Source: Sitta carolinensis | Lineage: Eukaryota > Chordata > Aves > Passeriformes > Sittidae | DNA: 64,000 nucleotides | Assembly (NCBI GenBank): GCA_032173965.1 | Contig: CM063284.1 | Location: 113,992,410 to 114,056,409 of the forward strand | Direction of reading: 5' to 3' | Part shown: positions 50,801 to 63,500 of the stretch, piece by piece | Position numbering within the stretch: the stretch's first letter is position 1 | Layout of the letters: each line of letters opens with the position of its first letter | Notes under the pieces: model-generated | What the model saw: the letters and a program-made list of their open reading frames with translations, nothing else | What the model was told of the DNA's origin: nothing | Databases searched by the model: none | Translations under genes and position numbers: made by a program

Positions 50801-53800
50801 TTCTAGTCACTTTTTGTCCTGTTTAAAGAATTTGAGAAGCTCTATAGGCATACAGATATTGCTGCAATGACTTGTGTAAATGTAATGCAAGCAAATAAAA
50901 ATGTGGTCTAGGATGGGTCTTTTTTCAGACAATCACACTCAGAAAAAAATGAGAACATGGCTGACCCTTCCCTTCAGTTAGTATATACTACAGAGCAGAA
51001 GATAAATGTCTATGGTTCAATGCATCCGAGGCAAGAAAATAAGGAAAACTAATCTGAGAATAGTTATGCATTTAAATCTGAGATTGGCTATATATTCCAG
51101 AATTAAATTCTAGCTTATTTAAAGATACTGGGTTAATTTGTACTTCTGTAAGATCAGACATTTCCCAGGGGAATCTGTTTACTGAACACAAACGGATATT
51201 CAGATTTGAGTTAAATGTAGTGGTGGTCAAAAACCAGAACAACTCAAACAGCAGTTTTTCAGTTCAGCTAACCATTCAGGCAGAGTTCTCTTAAAAGCAG
51301 AGCTCTGGTTTTATTTTGTTTTGTTTTCCTCCCCAGAGGCATACTTTTTTTCCTCATTCTGCATCCTCAGCTGTTGGATATCAAATCACTGTAGGAGAAT
51401 TTAATGAATAAAAGTCTGTGAGGATTAACTTGATAAGAAGTTCATGTATATCAAACAGTAAAAAGCTGTTGTAATTTGATGGTTCAAAATCTTATCAGCA
51501 GTAACATATTAATAGTGCCACAGTTTTTGGAAAGCTTTGCTGGAAAGGATGTAAACAGGCCAAGCACACTGAAGAGAACTTAACCCAGACCCCTGCTTCT
51601 AATGTGATAATTTCCTTTTTAGCTTGATAGGAGTTTTCCTAGCTCCATAGCTTACTTAGCAGTCCAATTTAAAAAACCCGAAACAACAGAAATATAAGAG
51701 GTTGCAGAGACTTGGAAATATAAGGCACGTTGTCAGGATTTTCTTGGGGCATGAGATCAACCGTAGCAATTTAACTGGTGTAGCAACTGCCCTTTCTAAA
51801 GAAGTGACTCAGTCGTGAATGATAAAAATACTCGAGTGCTAACTGCTGCTCCATATGGCTCTGACTTAAACAAAGGGCCGTAGGAATGCAGGCAGGGAAG
51901 TCCTCACTACACACACGGCTTTGACCCTGCTCCCACTCAGGATAATGCTGCAGAAAAGGCTGCTTTTGTTTCTCAACCTGGGATGCTGATTATCTGCTAA
52001 AAAGAAATATACCAGCAAACATGCAAATGTAATTGCTATCATACTTTTTCTTTCTTGAACATGCGTTAACGGTCTTGAGAAACCCTGAGGACTTGTAGAA
52101 GGAGGTGGAAAGCTTAGGTTATATTTAGGTACTTGTAACATTTAATCAGTTCAGTTACTGAAGCAAAGTCCATAGAAAAGCAGGAGCAATTGGTCAAAAA
52201 TCTGGAAGCATAGTGATAAAAGTGTTTGGTACAAATATTTTGATGCTGCATTTTTCTGGTCTCACACAAAGAATTTTGGAGTCATTTAGAAACTTTTGTC
52301 TTTGAAAACTTCCACCTGAGCTTTGGTTCAGCCCAGGTTGGGCTGAACTCAGCAGGCCATGTCTTTGCTTAGGGTGCTGGCTTAGGCCTTTTGACTCATA
52401 GGATGGTGTCGCAGACTAACTGCAGGCACTGCACCTTCAACTGGCCGTGTCTCTTCCACTGCCTTCCGAGAGAACAACCTTTGGGAAAAAAGGAAAACTT
52501 CCACTGATGCCTGGGGTTCATAAAAGTAGATCCTTTGCACTTGGCACTATGTTCACAAAGAGCCAAACATGAGCTTTCTTCTTTTTGCTTCTCTTCAGTG
52601 ACAGACAAGACCTCTCACTGAAGCTTAGTGACAGTCTCACAGTGATATGGTCATAATTTTGGTTATTGCCCAGACAAAACCCCTTAGAAAAATAGGACCA
52701 AGAGGGATATTGACTACAGGTTAAGTGCAATATTTAGTATTAGAACCTAGAACTGAAGATATTCTAGAGATAAACAGGCTTGTCATTTAAAAGTGAGAAT
52801 GACAGCAACTCAGAAAAATTGCAAATGTGTTTGCCATTACAATTTTAGTCAGTGATATGTTTTTTCATGTGGCCTGATTTTGCTTGCTTCAATTTTCTGG
52901 ACTAATTTGATATTCCCCAATTTTTCTTTTTTGAAAGGTTTATATATAAAGAACAGCTTCTCTCCAGACATTAAGGCTAAATTCTTACTGCAAAATTATA
53001 ATAATTCCATGAACGTCAGCCAAGCTGCCCACATGAATGGATGAAAGGTGTTTCGGTGTCAATATTGATTGCTTTAGACCAGGGATTCTTTTTTTTTTTG
53101 GCTTGTTAGCTTTAAGCCTGAATAAAATGTAATTCTGTTGATACTATTTTTACTATAAAGTTGATGATTTCTTCTATCTTTTCAGAATATATGAAGTGTT
53201 TGTAGTACAAGAGTGGATGCTGTGGGCCTTTAAGCTGCATATGTCTGGACAGAAGCTTTGCAAGCCTTTTGAAGTCTTAGAGAAATAAGAGTCACTTACG
53301 CTGTCAAATGGTGACACTTGATTGTCATCTTCACCAGGTCCCTGCAGTATGATCTCTTGTGTCCCCAGCTGTAGTGATACATGGAAGCCACTGATGGATT
53401 AGCTGTTTATTGAAAGTGTCTTTGCATGCACTGGAAAGTTAATGAGAGTAGCAATGATGTTTTAAATCCCACACTGTAGGGAAATCCAAGCCAATATAAA
53501 TTCCTGTTATAAGCAGTTTAGTTTTAAGGCATCAGAACAGAATTTGCACTTGTTCGTCTTCTGAACAAGTGTAAACAACAGAATACTGACTAGAATACAG
53601 GTGCATTAGCTAAAGTAGATTAAGGACCTAAATTATTATAATAATATATTAATTTTAAAAGCAATGTTTATAGCAAAATATATGTGCAACATTATAATTT
53701 AGTTTTTGTACCTATGCATCTTAAGAAACTGAAGTGGTATTTTGCAACTTCTATAAAAGTTGAATTCTCCTCTACTAAGGAGACTACTTAAAAACTCATT

Positions 53801-54380
53801 ACAGCATGTAGTGGCAGTGTTTACTGAGCAGTGCTTTTGTTACTGTTCTACACAGCTAGTTTTGAGAGCTTGGTGTAATCCTGATTAAGCAAAGAAGCTC
53901 CAAATCAGATTATACATCTGGTGGCAATTAAATGGAACAGTTGCAACCTGGGAACATAGTATTTCCACTGGAAAAAGAAAAAAAAAAATTCCACATTCCA
54001 TGACAAAACTAAGATGCAGTTAGGCATAATTCTTCTATCTCTTCCTGAACTATATTCACACACAATAATAGTCATAGCCTTTTTTCCAACATGTAGAAAT
54101 AAAGAACACCTCATGGATGACAAAACTCCTTCAGACTGTCATGTTGGACTAACTATTGTTAAAGAAACTATGGAACTATGTTCATTGTGTTATCTAAATA
54201 GAGAAAAATATGGGATAATATTTAGCACAAAGAAAATTAACTTGAGGAACAAAAACAAGAACTAGGAGTAGCTAATAATTAGAGATAGTTAATAAATATT
54301 CTCAGGTGAGTGGTAGAAGCTCCATTTTTTAATATATTAAAATTTTATGTCATTAAAGAATTCAGTTTGGATGATAAACC
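47861..54380. other. Intergenic, no gene seen
   Basis: AT-rich non-coding sequence. The part near 49,400-50,050 is slightly GC-richer but has no supported gene. No recognisable mobile element. Confidence 0.5.
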
Positions 54381-54394
54381 TACTCTGACAAGAA

Positions 54395-54765
54395 GGTAGA
54401 TTAGATAACCTACATTCCCCACCCACATTTTTATTTTATGTGGTTATGTGACTCTCTTGAGCAATCTAAGTAAATAGAAAATTATACAAACAAAATATTT
54501 AATAGGCAAATAGTGTTTTAGCATCATATAAGAGGACTTGCTTGCTGCATGAGATGTTAGACATTCTGCTCTGAACAGTGGCTGCCTATGGTGAACCTGG
54601 TCTGGTGATTCACATTAGCTGAGATTAAGCAAGTGGATTATGACGTTTTTCCTGGCTGAGCATACTTGGAATAAGACTAAGGATGTTGTTTCATGTGGCA
54701 TAGACAACTGCATGTACAATTAAAAAATCTCTCTCCCTTTTATTTACATAGGACTGTGGGTGAGT
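54395..54765 (+). promoter_or_regulatory. Candidate RP1 promoter and first-exon region
   Basis: Three CRX/OTX-like cores lie about 3.1-3.4 kb before the first coding exon: AGATTA at 54398-54403, AGATTA at 54622-54627 and GGATTA at 54635-54640 (TAATCT/TAATCC on the opposite strand). A strong donor-like TGTGG/GTGAGT follows at 54759/54760. Known: RP1 has a non-coding first exon and is expressed in photoreceptors under CRX control. The assignment to this place is inference. Confidence 0.25.
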
Positions 54766-57756
54766 ATGATAAAATTATATGTAGTGCTTACCAGCTCTAT
54801 GGCATTGAAGGTATTTTTATGTATTTAGAGCAAAGTGTTCCACTTAGTGTCTTTAAAGAATTTAGCTTTGTGCATAAACATTGCATGAGTGGTTTTGTTT
54901 ATAGAATGCAGGGAAAAGATTAAATTCTGATTTCTGTTTGATTTTCTTGGAGAATAAATTTATCAACATTTTAGTTGCTGAAGTATCTTAATAGACATCT
55001 TATTTCATGCAATAGTAGCTCTTTCTTAATTTTAGAATAATATCATTTAAGTATAAAAATTGATAGTTTGTTTATGAAGAAATTAAGGTATTTTGTGGTA
55101 GCCTGTAGTATGAAAATATAACTTCCACAATAAGTTGATTGTTCATTGTTGAAATGTTTTCTATTTGTAAAATGTAATTAGAAGGTGTATAAAAGATTCA
55201 AAAGCAGTTTTTGCTATTAAAATTAAAGCAAGAAACATTGTATGCCAATTAAAGGTCTATCATTCATTTTGCTAAGGAAAACTTATTAGATTTGTGCATT
55301 CAGATTATTTTGTGTTTACACTGAAAGTTGCCTTTTTTCTTTATTGATATGTATATTCTTTCTGTCTTGGATTTCAGTGCTTCGACAGTGTCAAGACTAA
55401 GTCTAATTATTATCTTAATGTGAAATATGTTGCATTTCTCTTCCAAATGTTGATGCTTATGTAACTGAATGTTTTGCACAAGCAAAAATATCTAGAACAG
55501 CTTCTGAGATGCTAATTCCAAAGTGATTAATGTCAGTGGTCTCATGAGAAAATCCACTTATTTTATCTCTTGTAAGAGTGAATTATCAAATCACAGAGTT
55601 AGATAAAGTTCCACTCCATTTTCACAAAGTGTTAGAAGTACAGCAGAGAGTAGCTGAGGAGCTGTGCGTGTCCGTTTCTCTCTCTGGCCATTGTTGACAA
55701 TAACACTTTTCCCCCAGAGATCCTGGACTGGACTCTCATACTCCAGTCTTGGCCAGCTGAAATGGAGTAACATGACATTCAGATCACTCAAGAACTTCTG
55801 TCATTTCTGCTTTCGCTCGAGTAAGAATATTTGCTCTGCAAAGAGAGTAGGAAAGTTTGTGTGGCAGCTACCAACAGAAATGCCCGTATGGATTTCCTCT
55901 AGGCATACCCAGCTAAGCAGAATGACATGCAGCATAAAATGTCTGGCTCAAATTGTGTCCCTAGCCTTAACTCACCTGTCAAATTCTCAGTATAGAAGTA
56001 CAGTGAAAATTCACTCAGCTAATGAGTAGATGTGTAAAAAAAGATGAACAACTGTAACTCTCAGTGGTTTCAGTTGGGTGGAGCTCCTCCCTCCTACAGA
56101 AAGTAAGCCATTCCAGCAGCTGGGTTGTATAACTTGCTGCAGCCAACCTTGAAGATTTCTTCTTTCATATTCCTTAAGTAAATGCTTTTTTCTTTTTCAT
56201 TTTTTTAGGCTTTAAAAATTTATTTATTTATTTTAAACGGAATTGCGATTATGCAAATCAATCTTCGAGTACATCATTCTAGTGCAGTCCAGTTTGGCTA
56301 TTTTATAGTTTTAGCACTTAGAAGAGTATATTTTACAACATAAATTATGTCTTATAAGGGGACATTTCTCCCTGTATTCTGTTATTCAAAATAATTAACT
56401 ACTAATGAAGGCAAAACACCTGAGCTGAAGCAGTGCACTATTGCACTTCAACTGAAGCTGAAACATTATTGAAAAAGCTGTAATAACACAGTAAGAGAAA
56501 ATCTTATAAAATCTGACTTTATTTGAACCTTCACTGTCTTGAAATAACATTTTCTTAATTTCAGAACTGATATATGCAGATTAAAATAATCAGAATACTG
56601 TTTTCCATAGCTTCATTAAGAAAAATATATGGTAACCAGAGATTTTTCCATTACTCAATATGGCAGCTATATTAAGATTGCATCATCAAAGAATTTAGTT
56701 TATTTTATTTTGATGACAAATGTTCCCGGAGGCTGCTATGTAGCTTTTCAGTAAAAGTCTACTGAAACTGTTTCCTTGAGGCTAATTAGTTGAAGGTTCT
56801 TATCCTGTGTTCCAGTGAAAGCAAGACAATCATTAAGATAAAGTTATTTTAGTTACTTAAAGGGTTGTTATTACAGTATCTATATTTAGATTGGATTGAA
56901 ATGGAAAGATTGGTGCTCTATTTACAAGCATATAGACTATCAATATAGTTGTCAGAAATAATTTGTTGTTTATAAGACCATTATTTAAATGTTTTTATTT
57001 CAAGACTACTTCTGAAGAATACCTGAATTTTTTGTGTCTTTTTGAGGGACTTAAAGTCTTTTCTTTTACTAAAAATGCCTTATCTTGTCAGTAGTTTTTT
57101 TTCTCTCTGTATAAATGTGACTGTTGTAGTAGATATGTATTGTGAGATATTAAACTTGTAATAGAAAAGAAAAAAATATGTCAATTTATGATAAAATTCA
57201 CTCAACCACATGTTTTGGGCCTTATTATGGTATAGATTACAGTGCTGTAAAACAGGAGATTTTTCTCTGGCTTCCATGGTTTTGTCTTGGTATGAAATTA
57301 GTATATAAGATCAGACTGAATTGCATTGCCTTTCAGTTTAGCTATTTTGGACTATAAAAAGCTCGTACCAAAGCACAAATGTCTCCCTTCTAGTAAGGAC
57401 TTTTCTTAAATATCTTAAATGTGAAATGTCTTTAGCTTCAAGCTCAAGAAAGGATGGACTGACAAACCACCTCCTTCTAAGAAAAGGTCTCTTGTATCAA
57501 AATGATAAGAGATTTGAAATTACATTGGAGAGTTTTGGGAATACTTGCAAGTAGAGCTATGCTAACTTAATCTGACAGTATTGGAGTCTTTGTGGAATTT
57601 AGTGATAACAGCTTGAATCCATTTAAATCCAATGATTTTTGGCACAACATGCTGCTGTTGGTTTCTTATAAATCCTCTTTCTGCACCTTTCTAAATGCAG
57701 ATCATATTTTTACTAGTCACAGGAAAAGTTTTACATCCATCTCCTCTTTCTTCCAG
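54766..57756. other. Upstream of RP1 coding exons, probably intron 1
   Basis: AT-rich with no coding exon recognised. It ends with a good polypyrimidine tract and acceptor (TCTTTCTTCCAG, AG at 57755-57756). If RP1 starts near 54.7 kb this is its first intron. Confidence 0.4.
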
Positions 57757-58407
57757 ATTGCTGTCAAAATGAGTGAAACACCTTCAAGTAGTTACTCAGT
57801 GAATCATCCACGCTCCTCCGAGAGTGAACAGAGTTTATCCATGCGCCATTTCAATGTCACGGAACCCGTTGTGGCAAAACGGATTTGTTTCTATAAAAGT
57901 GGAGATCCCCAGTTCAATGGAATCAAAATGGTAGTTAATAGCAGGTCATACAAGACATTTGATGCCTTGCTGGATAGTTTATCCAGACGGGTTCCACTAC
58001 CTTTTGGAGTAAGGAATATTAGTACACCAAGAGGGAGACACAGCATCACCAATTTGGAGGATCTGGAAGATGGAAAATCCTATATTTGCTCCCATCAGAG
58101 GAAAATGAAGCCCATCAACCTGGAACAGGCCAGCAAAAAGCCATTGCCCTGGCAGATCAGCAGGCCTGTCAGTGCTCGTCGACGAGCTGTGCAATTAGCA
58201 AGGCAGAATGAAGATGGGTTTGGCCATCGAGAAAGCAGAATAACAACTCCCAAAAAGATGCTCGTTTTCAAAAATGGGGATGTAAGACTTAGGCGCACCA
58301 TAGTTTTGGGAAAGAAAAATACACAAACATTTGAGGCCCTTCTGGATTATATGAGTGAGTTAATGCAATATCCAGTTGCAAAACTCTATACCACTGATGG
58401 AAGAAAG
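57757..58407 (+). other. RP1: RP1 first coding exon (exon 2 by mammalian numbering)
   Basis: Acceptor AG at 57755-57756; donor GTGAGA at 58408. The 639 coding nt encode residues 1-213: all of DCX1 and the first part of DCX2, ending after DGRK in phase 0. The linker between the DCX domains is basic ([12 protein letters not shown]). The in-frame ATG at 57592 lies before the acceptor and is not used in this model. Confidence 0.95.
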
Positions 58408-60501
58408 GTGAGAAAAAGGATGAGTACTGACATTATTTCTTGTGATTTCTTCCAGATTATTTTAAATTAAAAAGAAATTGTATCCATGATTGAAACATGG
58501 TCCTGATGTATGATCTGATGTGCTAAATTTAATCTGTTTATTTTCTATGCTTTTTCCCCCTTCAGAAAGGCTACTGGCTTGTAGAAAATTTGCTGGAGTC
58601 TTGGGAACAGGGAGAAGTTAGTGAGGACACTTTTCATTTTAAGCAAAAAAGGAAAAAAAAAGGTTTTTTTCCTCTTACTCAGGCCTCTTTAAGACATGCT
58701 TCCAATTCTATACTTTTATCCATTTACACAAACCCTTCCTTTAGTCTTAATGCCGTTTATCTGGGATTTTTTATGTTTCAGGACATGATAAGTAGCCTCT
58801 AATGCCCTCATTAGATGGGCAAATGCAAATACAGAGTGGTTCGCCAATAATGACTTGGAACTCTGATGCCTGATTGCCTACTATAGTTTCAAAACATGGA
58901 GCAGATTCTGTACCTCTAAACTCAGATGGTGCAGCACTAATAATTCAGATTTTAGTCTCACATGCTGTTTGTACAATTTTATCTCAGTGTTTTTTCTGAC
59001 TGTTGTTTAACCACAGAAAAACACATATGGTTACATTTAGCAGGTATCTAGAAAGAGAATTCTGTGCAGAACTCAAAGAGTTTGAAATAAATCTCCTGTT
59101 TACCCTTCACTTGCTGAAATTGTTTATTAGGTTGGGAACCTGTCCATATTCACAACATCAAGTTAGTGAAGTGCAGTTTGTAAACATTATCTTGCAGTAA
59201 ATTTTGGAATATACATTCAAAAGTGTCAAACAAGGCTCTGAGCCTTGAGCTCTGATCCAGTCAGATCTGCTTGGAGTAGAGGGTTAAACTACATGACCTC
59301 CAGAGGTCTTTTCCAAAGTATAATGCTCTGTGATGATACTTTGTGGAAGTATGAGTCAACTGCTTGTGCTGTATTCTGAATTTTTCTTCCAAGTATGTTT
59401 TCCTATGTATACCTGCTTCCAAATACATTTTCATATTTCATGACTATGAATGGTTACTGTACAACAATGAAACAAAATTACATGTGTGAACACTTAAATT
59501 TTAAGAAAATTTTGATCTGGATTCAAGTAGCATCTTGAAGTAATTATCCAATATATTTATATAACAAGATACATCCTTACAGAAATAGGAATTGCCTTAA
59601 AGGAATTGAAAAATTAATTCTGTGCTGTGATACATATTTAATAGTCTGCTGCAAATGAATGTAGAGACCAAGAAGTGAAGATATTAAAGTTGAAAGGGAT
59701 AAATCTCTTACATTATTTTTTGGCGGTTACTAAGGCAGAGAATTTAATGTTACTTTTTTTCCAGGTTCCTAATCTTCAGGCCCTGATATTGTGCTCTGGA
59801 GCTGTAGTTGCAGCAGGGAGAGAGCCCTTTAAACCAAGCAATTATGAATCTCTTGGGTTTTTGAGACCTGCTAAATTGCTTGGAATTGGAAATCGTGTGT
59901 ACCCAAAACCAAATGCCAAGTCAGAAAGTGAAAAAAGTAAGTTATTTGAATTCATTTGTATTTTATTAATTTGTTTATCTGTCTCAGCATAAGACATAAA
60001 CAGTGACAATTTTACTAAGATCAAGGATATTCAGAAAGGCCAGTTGAAACTGTTTATATCTGCTGTGACTCCTCTATATGAAAGATCAAAGTATTAATTT
60101 TCTTTTTAAAATACAAGATTCTGCTAAGTACGCAGCTAGTACGCATATTTTTTTTCTGACAGACTTAGAACATAGATGAAAATCTGTGAGTATATTTCAT
60201 TTTAATTCACTTGATTGCTATTGCTATTAATTTTTTTTGTGTCAGAATAAATAACATCAGTAGTAAAAGTAAAACCTCAAGCTACTTCAGGCTCTCATTG
60301 AATTGCTTGGGCAAAACTTTTGTTCATTTTTCAGAACTTAACAAGCAGAGGTTTGGGTTGTCATGACTTACTCTTCTCTTGTCACATGCTCCACATAAAT
60401 AGGAAAACTAGAGTAGCATCCATCCACTCGGAAACTCATCATGTTTTTGAAGCTGCTTTTGCCTAAACAGAGTGTTGTCCATTCCTATATCCTCATAGCT
60501 G

Positions 60502-60538
<37 letters not shown>

Positions 60539-63500
60539 AAGTTTGGGAAAAGATACACAAATATGTACTTTCTCTTTGATTACTCATGGAGTTGCTCCAC
60601 TGATAAGGTCAGGAAGAGTGTGAAGTGGCCAGTGAATGATCAAGATCATGAGGAGCTCTGGTAGAGAAGCCAGGCTAGATGAATAGCCTGAGGTCGAGGG
60701 AAATTAAATGCTGCAGAACCAGAGCTTTAGGTCTTGTGGGAATTCCTGATATTAGAGCATCCTGTAGAGCTGAGGCACTGTCTGCAGGAACTTCCTTAAT
60801 CCAGAGGTACTCTCTACTCTTACTACAGCTTCATGTTGTACTGGAGAACTGAGGGAACACTGTAATTCTTACTGCACTGGAACTTTCCACAGTAACCTTG
60901 ACAGTGTCGTGGAGCATGTTGATGTAGAAGATATTTGATTTCCACTTGCTTGACGGAGTTCCATTCACATTCCTTGCACTTCTCCCCACCAAGCTATTAA
61001 ATTTAGGTTTTTTCAGACTTCATGTACTTTGACTTGTACAGCTTGAGACCTGTTTGCAGAGCATAACTAATGAGTCAAGAGACAATGAATAGGAACATTT
61101 TGAGAATGAAAATTTTACAGAAATAAAAATCCTATCCAGATTTTGCTTTGACACAGAAACTGAGCCTTGCAATTGTAGAAAAACTGAGTTGCTGAATCTG
61201 ATTATCTCCTGCTTCTTAGTTAACAGCAGTTACAGAAGGAGGGAGGAAAAAACAACCCTCTTTTTGTCTTTAACCTGAGAATTTAAAAAAAATATCAGGT
61301 GTAGGAGATACCATTTATGATACGGAAGCATGGAAAATGAAATTTCAGCATCTTTGTTCCAATTCTGTATTCTGAGACAGAGAATGTGGCATTTTTACTT
61401 TGTGAAGCATAAGTTCTGGTCTGTGTTAGAAAAATTAGTGCAAACTTTTGTTTCTTATTCAGTTTGTGTCAAAGCATATGCTTGGGAAACTTGCAAGGCC
61501 ATTTGCTTGAAGTTATAGATATGTTTCTGTAATGGTAATATATTACTGTAAGAGTCTTGACATGAGACCACTTTAAAAACGAAGTAACAAACCTAAATTC
61601 AAGAAATGTAGATAAGTTAATATTGCATGTGTTAAAATGCTTTTTGCACTTGAAACCTAACTATTAAATGGTGAATCATACATATTTAGATATCAGTGGC
61701 AGGTGTTCATACCTTTGTGTGGGCGTACCTGCACGGTTTCCTTTGCACATGCGGAAGACCTTTGAAGACAGCAAAACTTTATTCTTATCTCATGTTCTTT
61801 TAGCTCTCAACTCATCAGCAACAACTATGAGAGACAGATGAGATAAAATCTTTTAAAAGACCCCAGTTATTGTGGAGTAATCAAAACATACTGTGGGAAT
61901 ATGTATTGTGTATGCTAACGCATTTTGGGCCACATTCAAAAATCACTGAAGTCTAGAAGTATTCTCATTGGCTTTGCTGAGTTTTGCACCATTGTCTACA
62001 GTACAAATACATAAATGTGTTTCAGAATGTCAGGATTGAAGTTCAGATTTTACAAGGAGTTCAAGAACTTCAAATTTTGCTTTATAGAAAGCCAGTCCAG
62101 AGGATTGGATATGAACCCTTTCTTCACGTGTCAGTGACTTTACAAAGAGTAGCTACCCATGTAGTCTAGATTGTTAGATTAATCCCAAGGACATACATAT
62201 CCCCCTTGACTGACATGTTTTTGTACTAACTGTAAGAACTAATAGGAAATTATATATTAATGTTCACTAAAGCATGAAGAGGAAGTAAAGCTGGTAGCTT
62301 CAAGCCTGAACAAGTGAGCACCTATGAATCCCTTGAAAAATTCCAGGCAACCTCAGCTCTCAACTAAGTATAAAAAGAGATAATTTAATACTTTTTTATG
62401 CTTCGGATCTTCAAAGATAACTATGGTTCTGGCATTAGAAAGAACTTCTTGTAAAATAAAATTAAGCAGACAAGTATTTAAGTATTTAATTCTTTATTAA
62501 TACTTTCTTATATTTCTTTGTCTGAAAACTTCATAGAAGAATAGCAAGATTATCCATGTTTTTTTTCTGTACTTTCTAATGCAAAATAAATAAAAAACAC
62601 AAAGTATGTAAAATAACACACTTCATTAGCACCTTTAATACTAATTTTTCTCCTTTCTTCTTTTCTCTTCCTTTGTTGCCTGTCTGCTGTTTCATCATCC
62701 GGATCCTTATCCATGCTATTTGTCTGCTCCACTTTCTATCTACTGAATGAATCTGTGTTCTTTCAATATAATTATTGGTAGTGAGAGCTGAAATGGACTC
62801 TAGTTCAAGATCTCAGATATTCTCAGTTTCTTCTGATAAAGGATCCAGTAATGATAACAACTCAAATGATAACAACTCCGATTCTTCCTATGTTCTTGAC
62901 AGCCATAATGGGATAGAAGGAAATCAGTCAGTTATTGGTGAAGACTTATCTGTGGCACAGTATCAAGATGACATTGAGAAATCTGTTCATGTTAATCAAG
63001 ATGGCAGTATCACGGTGGAAATGAAAGTTCGATTCAAAATTAAAGAGGAAGAAACCATTAAGTGGACAACCACTGTAAGTCGTGCTGGCCTTTCTGATGA
63101 CAAAAATATCTCCATTTGCAATTCTTCTGCAATGAACGTGGAAGACTGCTCATCCAATGTAAATACACCAGACTGCATAAATCCAAAAGATGCTCCATTT
63201 TTGAAGAGCTACAATAAGGAGGAAGACTCATTACAGCAATCCAATGAGGAAGCGTCAGACAATGAATCAGAATCCAATTTGAAAACTGCTGATTGTAATG
63301 TCTCTGAGACAAACAATTCTGGAGATTTACACGTAGGCAATGTGTCCGAGGAAAATATCAAGCCTCACTTTTATAGGCCTCCCACCCCTGGGCCGAGGTG
63401 TGTTAGACAAAAGAAAGCAGTAGTTGAAAGTGTCACCTTGGTGTCTGAGAAAGAGGTTCAAGAGGAGACAATAGGACAGTTTTCCTATAGTGAGGAAATA

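Noticed and set aside
57592..57768. A 59-residue N-terminal extension of RP1
   Set aside because: It lies before a strong acceptor at 57756, is not similar to RP1, and the known N-terminus begins at the ATG at 57769.
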